From the NCBI RefSeq assembly GCF_000296815.2, contig NZ_CAIT01000009.1:62001-126000 (forward strand): a DNA stretch of 64,000 bases. The letters are read 5' to 3'. The translations under genes and the position numbers were made by a program. Positions 32,314 to 40,390 of the stretch are shown here, in pieces (the first letter of the stretch is position 1; every line of letters starts with the position of its first letter). The DNA is from Fibrisoma limi BUZ 3 (GTDB taxonomy: Bacteria; Bacteroidota; Bacteroidia; Cytophagales; Spirosomataceae). The notes below the pieces were generated by a model, which did not search any database, was not told the origin of the DNA, and was given only the letters and a program-made list of their open reading frames with translations.

Positions 32314-33543
32314 ATGTTCAATGACCGCCGGTTACTGCTGATTTACACCATCGTTCTTATTGATGTCATTGTCGGCTCGGCCATTGGACCGATCATGCCG
32401 GAGTTTGTCAAGGGCCTGCCCAACCCGCAGTTGTGGCTCTCGGCCGGTACCGCCCTGTTTCTGGGGATGCAGTTGTTCTCGGCTCCCCTACTGGGTAAAC
32501 TCGCCGATGGCTACGGTCGACGGCCCATTGTCATCATCTCGGCCATCGGTACGTTTGCGGCCGATTGTCTGCTGCTGCCCGTCCGGGTTGGTTTCTACTT
32601 CGCCAATCGGCTGAGCGACGGAACCACCAACGGCATGTACGCGGCTGTCCGCTCGGCCATCACCGACATTTCACCGAAAGACCAGTTGTTCAAGAATCTG
32701 GGCATCGAAGGCGCGATCATCTCGCTCGGGTTTGTGGTGGGGCCAATGGCATCGGGTCTGCTGCTGACCACCTTCGACGTAGTGCCTAAAGACCAGGCTG
32801 CTTACGTGACGATCATGGCCGTAACGCTGTCGGGTATCAACATGCTGTTGAGCTGGGGCTTCCGCGAAACCCACGCCAATCCGCCCGGCATAAGTCGCCA
32901 GGCACTTAAAGGAGAGCTGATCAACGCCCTGAATGTCCAGCGGTTGTGGGCTCGGCTTTCTGAAAAAAGCCGGCGCTACCACGGGCTCAAACAACTGGTG
33001 CTGATGCAACTGGCCCTGACCTTCAGCACCGGCTACTACAACTATTTTGTAGCGTATCTGAGCGTTGGTCAGTTGCACATGGACGCTAAATCCATCTCAT
33101 ACACCTTCATTTATTTTGGCCTGCTGAGCATCGTTATCAACTACATTTTCTACACCTACATTGCCGACCGCATCAACCAGCGCCGGGCAATCTTCTGGTT
33201 TGCCGTGCTGGGCACCCCAACCCTGGCTGCTTACGGATTGGTCGGTACGTCGGAGGTGATGTTCTACGTAGTGCTCACGATCGATTGCCTGACCCTATCG
33301 CTGATTCAGGGGTTGATTGAAGGATTGATGGCGCAACTCACCACCGACGAAGATCGGGGCGAAATTTTCGGCATCAATCAGGCGATGCAGGGATTAGGTA
33401 GTTTCGCTACGACGCTTATCTTCGGAGCCATTTCGCTGATCGACCTGCGGCTGCCATTCGCGTGGTTTGCCGGCTGCCTGATGCTATTGACCTGGCTGGC
33501 CGCCCGGCAACTTAGACGCCCGGTTGCCCTACCAATTACCTGA
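32314..33543 (+). CDS. MFS transporter
   Basis: This 409-residue protein has twelve predicted helices. Motif A is GKLADGYGRRPIVI, between helices 2 and 3, and a second motif-like GLIEGLMAQLTTDEDRGEIFGI lies before helix 10. The overall layout resembles the TetA/DHA1-type antiporter group, but no substrate-determining residues can be named with confidence. It begins with FNDRRLLLIYTIVLIDVIVGSAIGP, the usual helix 1. It stands between the GNAT gene and the small metallopeptidase lipoprotein, all on the plus strand with short gaps. No drug-resistance partner is seen. Confidence 0.88.
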   Translation: MFNDRRLLLIYTIVLIDVIVGSAIGPIMPEFVKGLPNPQLWLSAGTALFLGMQLFSAPLLGKLADGYGRRPIVIISAIGTFAADCLLLPVRVGFYFANRLSDGTTNGMYAAVRSAITDISPKDQLFKNLGIEGAIISLGFVVGPMASGLLLTTFDVVPKDQAAYVTIMAVTLSGINMLLSWGFRETHANPPGISRQALKGELINALNVQRLWARLSEKSRRYHGLKQLVLMQLALTFSTGYYNYFVAYLSVGQLHMDAKSISYTFIYFGLLSIVINYIFYTYIADRINQRRAIFWFAVLGTPTLAAYGLVGTSEVMFYVVLTIDCLTLSLIQGLIEGLMAQLTTDEDRGEIFGINQAMQGLGSFATTLIFGAISLIDLRLPFAWFAGCLMLLTWLAARQLRRPVALPIT

Positions 33544-33577
33544 CTATAAACCTGTCTAACAACCCTGACCAATTGGT

Positions 33578-34111
33578 ATGCGCCCCTCTCTTTTCGTTAT
33601 TGGACTGGTATTGCTTGCGTTGAGTTGCCAGCCCGATCAGCCACCGGCCGAGCCACCACAGTACAACGTACCAACGGACATTGAACCGTTTGTTCAGGCG
33701 TTTCGGGACGAGGCCCGGCAACGCGGCCAATCCGTCGCGACGGACAACCTGATCATCCGGTTCGGGGCCGTTTCGGACAAGGATGTGTGCGGAGAATGCC
33801 TGCTACAGTCCAACAAAACGCCCGTTATTACGCTAAGCAACGATCCGCTCTGCTGGCAGCAGATGAATGCCCAGGAACGCGAATGCCTGGTGTTTCATGA
33901 ACTGGGGCACTGCGTGTTGAAGCGGTTGCACAAGACGGATCGCTTTCCGAACGGCGCCTTCGTGAGTCTGATGAACCTCAACGATGTCAGCGTGTATGCT
34001 ACCTGCCGGTACCCCATCGGCAACGATGACTGCGATAAACGCCCGCGCCGGTCGTACTACATCGACGAACTGTTCAACCCCAATACCCCTGCGCCGGCCT
34101 GGGCGAAGTGA
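33578..34111 (+). CDS. lipoprotein with HExxH zinc-peptidase motif
   Basis: This 177-residue protein starts with a lipoprotein signal (FVIGLVLLALSC, Cys17). The centre contains CLVFHELGHCVLKR with HELGH at 107-111, the two-histidine zincin motif with catalytic Glu108, followed by an Asn/Ser-rich segment and YIDELF. Six or more cysteines (e.g. CGECLL, DPLCW, HC, ATC, DDC) may form disulfides or an extra metal site. It resembles small putative metallopeptidases of Bacteroidota that lack a characterised member. The third zinc ligand is not evident, so activity is unproven. It ends 8 nt before the end of the convergent gene. Confidence 0.72.
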   Translation: MRPSLFVIGLVLLALSCQPDQPPAEPPQYNVPTDIEPFVQAFRDEARQRGQSVATDNLIIRFGAVSDKDVCGECLLQSNKTPVITLSNDPLCWQQMNAQERECLVFHELGHCVLKRLHKTDRFPNGAFVSLMNLNDVSVYATCRYPIGNDDCDKRPRRSYYIDELFNPNTPAPAWAK

Positions 34112-34119
34112 TTCTTGCC

Positions 34120-37100
34120 TTACTGCACCCGGATTTGCTGAACGCTGACAACCGGCTGCCCGTCGGTCGTTACGCCCTGGATTACGACCCGCAGGGTGCG
34201 TACTACGTCCGATACGGGAAACGCCAGCATAGCCCGCCCCTGTCGATCTGTCTGCACAATGGGCTTCCAGTACAGTACATCCCGGCGGTCGATGGGCGAC
34301 TCCTGATCTGTTGTAGTAGGCGGATCGGCAGGCAGGTCGTAGCGTGGTAGGTAGAATTCGCGCTGCACGGACGAAAACCCGAGCAAGGTCAGTGGCTGAG
34401 CCGACGATGATGTTGATGCGCTGGCCTGACCTGGACGCCAGCGTTTGGTATAGAACGCAATGACCCCATTGCCACCCCGAACGCCGTAGATACCGGTTGA
34501 CCCGCCGTTTTTCAAGACCTCGATACGTTCGATGTCGTTCGGATTAAAGCTGAGTAGTTCGGTTCCCTCCTCGCCAGTAACCGGTGTGCCATCGATCAGG
34601 AATAACGGCTGGTTACTCGACAGAAAGCTACCAATTCCGCGAATGATCACCGAATAACCGGCTCCCGCCGACACGGATTGGGTCTGGGAAACGGTCACAC
34701 CGGGCACCTGCCCCCGAAGCATCTCGTACAGGTTGGGGTAGCGCATAGAGTTGTCGTCGAACAGAATGGTAGCGTCGGCCGACCCGTGCAAACTTCGTCG
34801 TTTAATATCATCCGGTCGGTCCTCAATCTTTCTGGCCCGGATCGTTACTTCTTTCAATTGTCTTGCGGTTTTGTCGCGATACGTACCGGGATCAGCCCCC
34901 TGACGCAGCCGGGCCGCTTCGAGTTGCGACCGTAAGGTTGACCAGTTTGCTACGGTATCGCCCCCGCTTACAGGCCATTCCTTACCAACTCGTTCCAGAA
35001 TCAGTCTCGCTTCCTTAGCGGGCAATGGCTTCAACTGGCGGTCGGTGAGTTGAGCCACGACGCTGATCGTATCCGAAAAGACCATACCACCAACCCTAAA
35101 CTGCCCATGCTCATCGGCCCCCGCCGAGCGCACAAATGCCTGCCCTGGCCGGGTGGAAGCAACAACGATCTGCGTACCCGGAAGCGGTTGCCCCTTTGCC
35201 GAAACGACCCGTCCCACGACTGAAATACCACCGGGCTCCTGCCCAATGGGCGGAGGACTGCTCACTCGTCGCCAGCCCTGGGTCATCAACAGATCATCAA
35301 GTGCCCGGCGCGTGTCGGCCGACGTAGCCTTAAAATAAAACCCGGGCTGTTCTACCCGACCACGCAGATCGCCCGTGAGCAACAGATGCGCCCGTATGTC
35401 GGCCGTAGCCGTGTCGTCGGGGATCTGCGCCACATCCGTGATCGACGCCGACAATGCCGCTACGGCCGGCAAATCGGCATCGTCGGTTAGTTTCAGATTG
35501 AGCGCCAGCCGTTCTCTTGGCTGATAGCGACTTTTGTCAGTCGTTAGCTTCACCTGAATGGGCGGCAGGCGCTCGGGAATAAATACCAGCCGCTCGGCCT
35601 GCGCTTTGGCCTGCTCACTGAACAGCGTAATCTGGTTAAGCCCGGGCGGCAACGTCGCGGCAGGCACCACCAGTCGGGCCAGTCCCTGCTGCAACTGCAC
35701 TTTCTGACTATATACCAATTGCCCCCGGCTCTGGATTAATACGTAAACCGGTTCGGCTGCGTGGTTGCTCGTTCCGGCAATCTGTAGTGAAAGCCGACTG
35801 CTATCACTGACCACATCGGCCATCAGCGAAAACCCGTCGGGATCGACCGGCGGCAACGGTACACGCTGGGTTGAATGTACCGACTGAATTTCAGCCCGGT
35901 AGGTCTGTCCCGGAGCAGGCATGATCGACACGCTGCCCATCCCTAACCGGCTGGTCGTGAAACGGATTACTTCACGACCGGTTGAGTCCAGAATCCGGCC
36001 GGAAACGGCTTGCCCGTGCCCATCAGTACTAACCACTTTAATGCCCAAACGAGTAGATAACCCAGCCACCCAGCGCCCTCCTTCGGGCAAAAACTGTACA
36101 TCCGGAGCTTTGGGCAGGTTAGCCATAGTGGCTGGTACGTTCGGGCTCATCATCAGGTTATACACGGCCACCGACCGTTCGTAGGCCGGGCGGTGCTGCG
36201 TATCATCTTCATCCGTATAAGCCCGCAGTCGATACGTACCCGTTGCGAGCGAATCCGACAGGCGGAAATTACCGACAGCCCGACCATCGACGATACGTAT
36301 CCATTGATGCTGAACCACATTACCGGCCGGAGTGAGCAGGTCAACCTGTAGGGCCGCTTCGCCAACGGGCAGCCGTTGGGTCGCGGCATCGAACAGGTAG
36401 GCGCTGAACCAGATCCGATCGCCGGTGGCATAGAACGGCTTGTCGATGTGCAGAAACGCGCCCGGTGCCAGTGTCCGAAATTGCTCGTTGAACCGCTCGG
36501 TCAATCGGCCCAGCCTAGCATCGGGTGGCAACAACTGCCCCTGAGCAAGTTCGGCACCTTGAACAGCCCCCGCCGGTTGCGTTTTCTCCGGTTGCCAGTC
36601 GGCGGGCAGCAGCGTCGACAGCCGATCGTCGGCCAGCGACCCCTGAATCTCCATTCCCCGTGGTGACGTCACCCATCCATCAACGGTAATGTCCATCTGG
36701 CGATTTGGCAGCCAGAGTTGCGAATAAGCGTAACGGGCATCCCGATAAGGCGAATAAGGCGAGGTGTCTTTAGTGTATAAAATTGCCAGCGGCATCGACG
36801 ACACCAGCCGACGCTCAAACGACAGTTGCCCGGGTTGAATGAGTTCGTTTAGCTTCAGCGGCAGCAGATGCCGGTTAATTTCCCGGTATAGCGACGCAGG
36901 GCCGTTGATGGTCAGAATAGGCAGGTTTGGATTCTCCTGATACACCAGAAAACCCTCCTGTTCGTAGGTACCGGCCACCAGGCTGGTCAGCAGATGGCGC
37001 AGCGATCCGTCGTAGGCCCGCATCCGGTTGCGACGGTACCGGGTGGCCTGTCGTTCGTCGGTGGTCGGTAGTTCCTCGAATCGGGATGAACCACCGTAGT

Positions 37101-37692
37101 ACACACGTCCCTGGTGCGTATCGAAGTGGATCAGATCATAGCGCAGCCGATAACCAAGCGCCTGGTTCTCGATGATCAGTGGTTCGCTGGCGGTTGCTCT
37201 CAGATGGCCGTTTTCTTCCGTAAAACTGACGGCGTATTCGTTGGTGATCACGCACTGACTGGCAAACGGCTGGCCCAGCAATTCCTGCCGGAATCGACGG
37301 AACTGGCGCTGCCACTCCTTGTCGGTCCGCCGGGCTTTAACCGTTACGTCCGACAGCACCTGACCGGTACTTTTCAGGTCGAACTGAACCGTCACGGGCT
37401 GGTTATTATTGAGTCGGATGGTGCGCCGGATGGTTTCATACCCCACGTAGGAAGCTACCAGTTCGACGGTACCCAGCGGAAGATTTGACAGTTGGTACCT
37501 ACCCTGCTCATCGGTCGTTGTGCCGCGTGTACTGGCGTTCAGGTATACGTTGGCGAACGGCAGGGGCTTGCCCGTAGCGGCATCGGTAACACGGCCCGAC
37601 ACGGTTCCGGAAGGAGTCTGGGAATAGGCGATCTGGTAAAGCCCACCTATGAGCCAGACTACCAACGCCATCACGAATCTGGAGCACCGCAT
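34120..37692 (-). CDS. secreted MG2/TonB-plug protein without a beta-barrel
   Basis: This 1190-residue protein has a signal peptide (MRCSRFVMALVVWLIGGLYQIAYSQ; ATG 37692, with a GTG eight codons upstream as the weaker choice). A carboxypeptidase-regulatory domain follows (SGRVTDAATGKPLPFANVYL), then a long middle part with alpha-2-macroglobulin MG-type beta domains (FLHIDKPFYATGDRIWFSAYLFD, YRLRAYTDEDD), and another regulatory-like domain (ISVVGRVVSAKGQPLPGTQI). Near the C-terminus is a TonB plug (NLYEMLRGQVPGVTVSQ, then IERIEVLKNGGSTGIYGVRG). The expected 600-residue barrel is missing; about 100 residues of beta structure follow instead. Such proteins recur in Bacteroidota, but their function is not known to me. 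It converges on the metallopeptidase gene. Confidence 0.8.
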   Translation of the reverse strand: MRCSRFVMALVVWLIGGLYQIAYSQTPSGTVSGRVTDAATGKPLPFANVYLNASTRGTTTDEQGRYQLSNLPLGTVELVASYVGYETIRRTIRLNNNQPVTVQFDLKSTGQVLSDVTVKARRTDKEWQRQFRRFRQELLGQPFASQCVITNEYAVSFTEENGHLRATASEPLIIENQALGYRLRYDLIHFDTHQGRVYYGGSSRFEELPTTDERQATRYRRNRMRAYDGSLRHLLTSLVAGTYEQEGFLVYQENPNLPILTINGPASLYREINRHLLPLKLNELIQPGQLSFERRLVSSMPLAILYTKDTSPYSPYRDARYAYSQLWLPNRQMDITVDGWVTSPRGMEIQGSLADDRLSTLLPADWQPEKTQPAGAVQGAELAQGQLLPPDARLGRLTERFNEQFRTLAPGAFLHIDKPFYATGDRIWFSAYLFDAATQRLPVGEAALQVDLLTPAGNVVQHQWIRIVDGRAVGNFRLSDSLATGTYRLRAYTDEDDTQHRPAYERSVAVYNLMMSPNVPATMANLPKAPDVQFLPEGGRWVAGLSTRLGIKVVSTDGHGQAVSGRILDSTGREVIRFTTSRLGMGSVSIMPAPGQTYRAEIQSVHSTQRVPLPPVDPDGFSLMADVVSDSSRLSLQIAGTSNHAAEPVYVLIQSRGQLVYSQKVQLQQGLARLVVPAATLPPGLNQITLFSEQAKAQAERLVFIPERLPPIQVKLTTDKSRYQPRERLALNLKLTDDADLPAVAALSASITDVAQIPDDTATADIRAHLLLTGDLRGRVEQPGFYFKATSADTRRALDDLLMTQGWRRVSSPPPIGQEPGGISVVGRVVSAKGQPLPGTQIVVASTRPGQAFVRSAGADEHGQFRVGGMVFSDTISVVAQLTDRQLKPLPAKEARLILERVGKEWPVSGGDTVANWSTLRSQLEAARLRQGADPGTYRDKTARQLKEVTIRARKIEDRPDDIKRRSLHGSADATILFDDNSMRYPNLYEMLRGQVPGVTVSQTQSVSAGAGYSVIIRGIGSFLSSNQPLFLIDGTPVTGEEGTELLSFNPNDIERIEVLKNGGSTGIYGVRGGNGVIAFYTKRWRPGQASASTSSSAQPLTLLGFSSVQREFYLPRYDLPADPPTTTDQESPIDRRDVLYWKPIVQTDRQGRAMLAFPVSDVVRTLRVVIQGVTTDGQPVVSVQQIRVQ

Positions 37693-37753
37693 ACAGACAG
37701 AATCCCTTTGATTCACAAAGGCTTCGGGCGAATCAATTTACTGAAAAGTGGCC

Positions 37754-38047
37754 TTACACCTCTTCCAACTGCTCCATGGAGTAGGCAACGGCTCGTTCGG
37801 CGAACAGCGCTTTGGTAGCGGCCCAGGTGGTGCGAAACAGGTCACTCTGGCGGTAATTTTCCAGCGCATCCGGCGATTCCCACAGGCTGTAGGTAATGCG
37901 CACGTTCGGGTGATCCCAGTCGCGGAGGAGTTCAAGGTGCTCACAGCCCGGAAAACTCCGGATTTGCTCCTTCGAACTATCAAAAATCTGGTGAAAGTCA
38001 GGCAGCTTGTCGTCCTGAAAGGTCATGCGCACAAGGCGGATAAGCAT
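37754..38047 (-). CDS. ABM-family (antibiotic biosynthesis monooxygenase-like) small protein
   Basis: This 97-residue protein is a single dimeric alpha/beta-barrel domain. It starts IRLVRMTFQDDKLPDFHQIFD and contains SFPGCEHLELLRDWDHPNVRITYSLWESPDALENYRQSDLFR, the typical F-G-C/S, strand, W-x-S/N-x-x-A pattern of ABM proteins. Members include heme-degrading enzymes and quinol monooxygenases, but many have no known substrate, and no heme-degradation residue set (N-R-W) is obvious here. It lies between the plug protein and the aldo/keto reductase, all on the minus strand. Confidence 0.82.
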   Translation of the reverse strand: MLIRLVRMTFQDDKLPDFHQIFDSSKEQIRSFPGCEHLELLRDWDHPNVRITYSLWESPDALENYRQSDLFRTTWAATKALFAERAVAYSMEQLEEV

Positions 38048-38084
38048 ACGGCGGTACTAAAAGGCGATAAAACAATGGAGTAGA

Positions 38085-38124
38085 GTCGCTCCCCAACCTT
38101 CAGGTTAGCCGGTTGGGGAGTGAC
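38085..38124 (-). terminator. hairpin after the aldo/keto reductase gene
   Basis: Arms of 14 nt (38085-38098 and 38111-38124) pair with one wobble around a 12-nt loop, just after the stop at 38132. It separates this gene from the ABM gene downstream. Confidence 0.7.
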
Positions 38125-38131
38125 CCACTGA

Positions 38132-39124
38132 TTATACTAATTCCAGTTCGTCAAGTTCCTGATTGATAAACGAGATTTCGTCGGCCGACAGTTTTACATC
38201 GATGGCTTTGGCGTTCTGCGTGGCCTGATCTGCATTACGTGCTCCCACCAGCGCTACGGTAATACCCGGCCGGTCGATGGTCCAGCGAATGACGAGCTGG
38301 CTCAGCGACACATTCTTTTCGTCGGCCAGCGGCTTGATTCGTTGCAGGAAGTCGTTCGTTTCCGCGATGTTCGCTTCTTTGAAGAACCGGTAGTTAGCCC
38401 GGTGATCGCCCTCCGAAAACTGATGCCCCGGCTTAATCTTTCCCGTCAGCAAGCCGCGTTCCATGGGGCTGTAAGCCAGAATTGATTTCTTATGCTCAAT
38501 ACAATACGGCACCAGTTCGTCTTCGATGCCCCGGTTGATCATGCTGAACGGCACCTGGTTGGAGGCCAGTTTCAGCACCGTTTCGGCCTGTTGCATCTGA
38601 GCGACGTTGTAATTGCTAACGCCCGCCTGTCGGATTTTCCCCTGCTCAATCAGCCGCAGCACGGCCTCCATACTTTCCTCAATGGGCGTGGTTTTATTAG
38701 GCCAGTGCATCTGATACAGATCGATGTAATCCGTACCGAGCCGCTTCAGACTGTCTTCACACTCCTTGATGATGCTTTCTTTGGCAGCGTACCGGTAAAT
38801 ATCGATGTCGTTGCCGGCGTTGTCTTTGCTTTTAAAGGCAAAGTCGCCCTGGGTCAGATCCCAGCGCATCCCGTACTTGGTCAGGATCTGCACCTTGTCG
38901 CGGGGAATACCTTTGATGGCTTCACCCACGATTTCCTCGCTGGCCCCCTGTCCATAAACTGGGGCCGTATCGATGGAGGTTACGCCCAGATCATAGCTGG
39001 CCCGGATGGCGTTGATGGCATCACTACGCTCCGTGCCACCCCACATCCAGCCACCGGCCGCCCAGGCTCCAAATGTAATGGCCGATACGCGGACATCAGA
39101 CTCGCCCAAATTTCTGTATTCCAT
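38132..39124 (-). CDS. aldo/keto reductase
   Basis: This 330-residue TIM-barrel oxidoreductase has the AKR catalytic tetrad: D52 and Y57 in SIDTAPVYGQG, K83 in ILTKYG, and His in LYQMHWPN (about 139). The C-terminal NADPH-binding segment VALVGARNADQATQNAKAI is also present. The N-terminus MEYRNLGESDVRVSAITFGAW is typical of the YghZ/Tas/AKR11-13 group that reduces aldehydes with NADPH. The physiological substrate cannot be deduced. The gene is a single unit with a hairpin after its stop. Confidence 0.92.
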   Translation of the reverse strand: MEYRNLGESDVRVSAITFGAWAAGGWMWGGTERSDAINAIRASYDLGVTSIDTAPVYGQGASEEIVGEAIKGIPRDKVQILTKYGMRWDLTQGDFAFKSKDNAGNDIDIYRYAAKESIIKECEDSLKRLGTDYIDLYQMHWPNKTTPIEESMEAVLRLIEQGKIRQAGVSNYNVAQMQQAETVLKLASNQVPFSMINRGIEDELVPYCIEHKKSILAYSPMERGLLTGKIKPGHQFSEGDHRANYRFFKEANIAETNDFLQRIKPLADEKNVSLSQLVIRWTIDRPGITVALVGARNADQATQNAKAIDVKLSADEISFINQELDELELV

Positions 39125-39201
39125 ATGGCTGTGTAACTAATCAGTTTTTTAGAGTAAAGCCCTAACTTTCTTTTTTGTTGCGAAAATGCTGATCGATACC
39201 G

Positions 39202-39963
39202 TTAGTTCAGTTTTTTCTTCAACTGGGCCTGAATGGCTTTGCCCTTGCTCAGAATTTCCTGGTACTCTTCCAAAAGCTCTTCCCGCGTACTCTGCCGAAG
39301 CAGCATTACGTTCTTAAATTCTACTTCGCCGGTCACGGCGGCCAGGTTTACTGGCTTACTGTTCATTCCCCCGACCAACGGCAGGCGATTTACCACATAA
39401 GGGCCTGCTATCGCATTGGTGGCGTCCAGTTCAGCACTTTCGACCTGTTCGATTGATGCATAATGCCTGTAATAATCGAAGAGTGCTTTTTTCAGCGATG
39501 CATCCGTGATTAACTGCATATTACCGGTGCTTGTCAGATCGAGGAAAGTGGCATTCTCGGCTATAAATCGGGGACGCTTAAACACAAACCGAACATCATC
39601 CAGAATCCGGTTGTAATTAGCCGGCGCAGCAGCCTGCTGCTCGGTAAGACTTCCCAACAGGCTGGCTTTCTGAATAATCTGCTTTGTTTCGGCAATTACT
39701 TCATCGAGTTGATTAAGATCCGTAACTACATCATTCGTCAGGCTTTTCAGGTACGCCTGCTCAACTTCCTGCTTGCGATTCTTCTCTTTCCATTCATCAA
39801 AGGCAAATGAGAGCGTAATACTGAGGATGATAACAACTATTTCCAGCATGTATTCCGGCCAGCGTTCCCGAAGCAACGTACCAATTTGTTTAAAAGGCCC
39901 CGGTCGTTTTTTTGCCGATTCTACGGCTGGTTGTTGTGGAGTAGGCTCTTGCTGAATATCCAT
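39202..39963 (-). CDS. single-pass membrane protein, DUF6090-like
   Basis: This 253-residue protein starts at ATG 39963; a longer in-frame version would run through the upstream terminator and is rejected. An N-terminal Pro/Gln-rich cytoplasmic stretch is followed by one helix (about 39-57, EYMLEIVVIILSITLSFAFDEWKEKNRKQEVEQAYLKSL across the border). A long helical periplasmic part (about 60-250) follows. The helix-WKE/NRK boundary recalls the DUF6090 proteins common in Bacteroidota, whose function is unknown. No enzyme motif is present. Confidence 0.6.
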   Translation of the reverse strand: MDIQQEPTPQQPAVESAKKRPGPFKQIGTLLRERWPEYMLEIVVIILSITLSFAFDEWKEKNRKQEVEQAYLKSLTNDVVTDLNQLDEVIAETKQIIQKASLLGSLTEQQAAAPANYNRILDDVRFVFKRPRFIAENATFLDLTSTGNMQLITDASLKKALFDYYRHYASIEQVESAELDATNAIAGPYVVNRLPLVGGMNSKPVNLAAVTGEVEFKNVMLLRQSTREELLEEYQEILSKGKAIQAQLKKKLN

Positions 39964-40037
39964 GCCGTTATGAAAGCGCGCCGTAATACTAAGGAATCCA
40001 GCCGCTAAAGGAAAGTTGATAGTAACAACTACCTGAC

Positions 40038-40073
40038 AAAAAACCAGCTTACTGGAAAATAAGCTGGTTTTTT
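40038..40073 (-). terminator. strong bidirectional intrinsic terminator
   Basis: A 14-bp perfect stem (40038-40051 with 40060-40073) has A6 on one side and T6 on the other, with an 8-nt loop. It ends the subtilase/small-protein transcript on the minus strand. Confidence 0.9.
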
Positions 40074-40095
40074 GATTCAGCAAACCGATATAAAC

Positions 40096-40374
40096 CTATC
40101 GCTTGGGAGGTCGCTTCACCTGTGGGCGGGTCGATGGGATGGCGTAACGCGTTTCTCTTTTGACCGTCCAGTCGGGTAATTTACGGGCCAGTTCGTACGC
40201 TGTGGCCTCTTCCACTTCGATCAGCAGCGTTTTCCGGCCCGAATCCAGCACCTGCGACGTATCCCGAATAAGGCGAAGGTCGTCCAGCGGGAACGGGGGT
40301 GTTCCCTTAAAGTTCAGTACGTATCGAGCCTGAGCCATATCCTTGATTGTTATCTGGTTACGAATCGTTTGCAT
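40096..40374 (-). CDS. small protein resembling a subtilase propeptide / I9-type inhibitor
   Basis: This 92-residue protein (ATG 40374; ATG 40338 with an AAGGA just ahead is the alternative) is encoded 17 nt after the stop of the cytosolic subtilase and ends before a strong terminator. Its pattern is RYVLNFKGTPPF, then VLDSGRKTLLIEVEEATAYELARKLPDWTVKRETRYAIP. This mirrors the N-terminal 100 residues of the adjacent protease (VLDS...QQAVVLDTS...LIRLPESDLPELRAQLPGLRIVPEVFYFP) and the I9 propeptide fold. It may act in trans as an inhibitor or folding chaperone of the protease. That function is inference. Confidence 0.55.
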   Translation of the reverse strand: MQTIRNQITIKDMAQARYVLNFKGTPPFPLDDLRLIRDTSQVLDSGRKTLLIEVEEATAYELARKLPDWTVKRETRYAIPSTRPQVKRPPKR

Positions 40375-40390
40375 AGGTAGCAAACAAACT

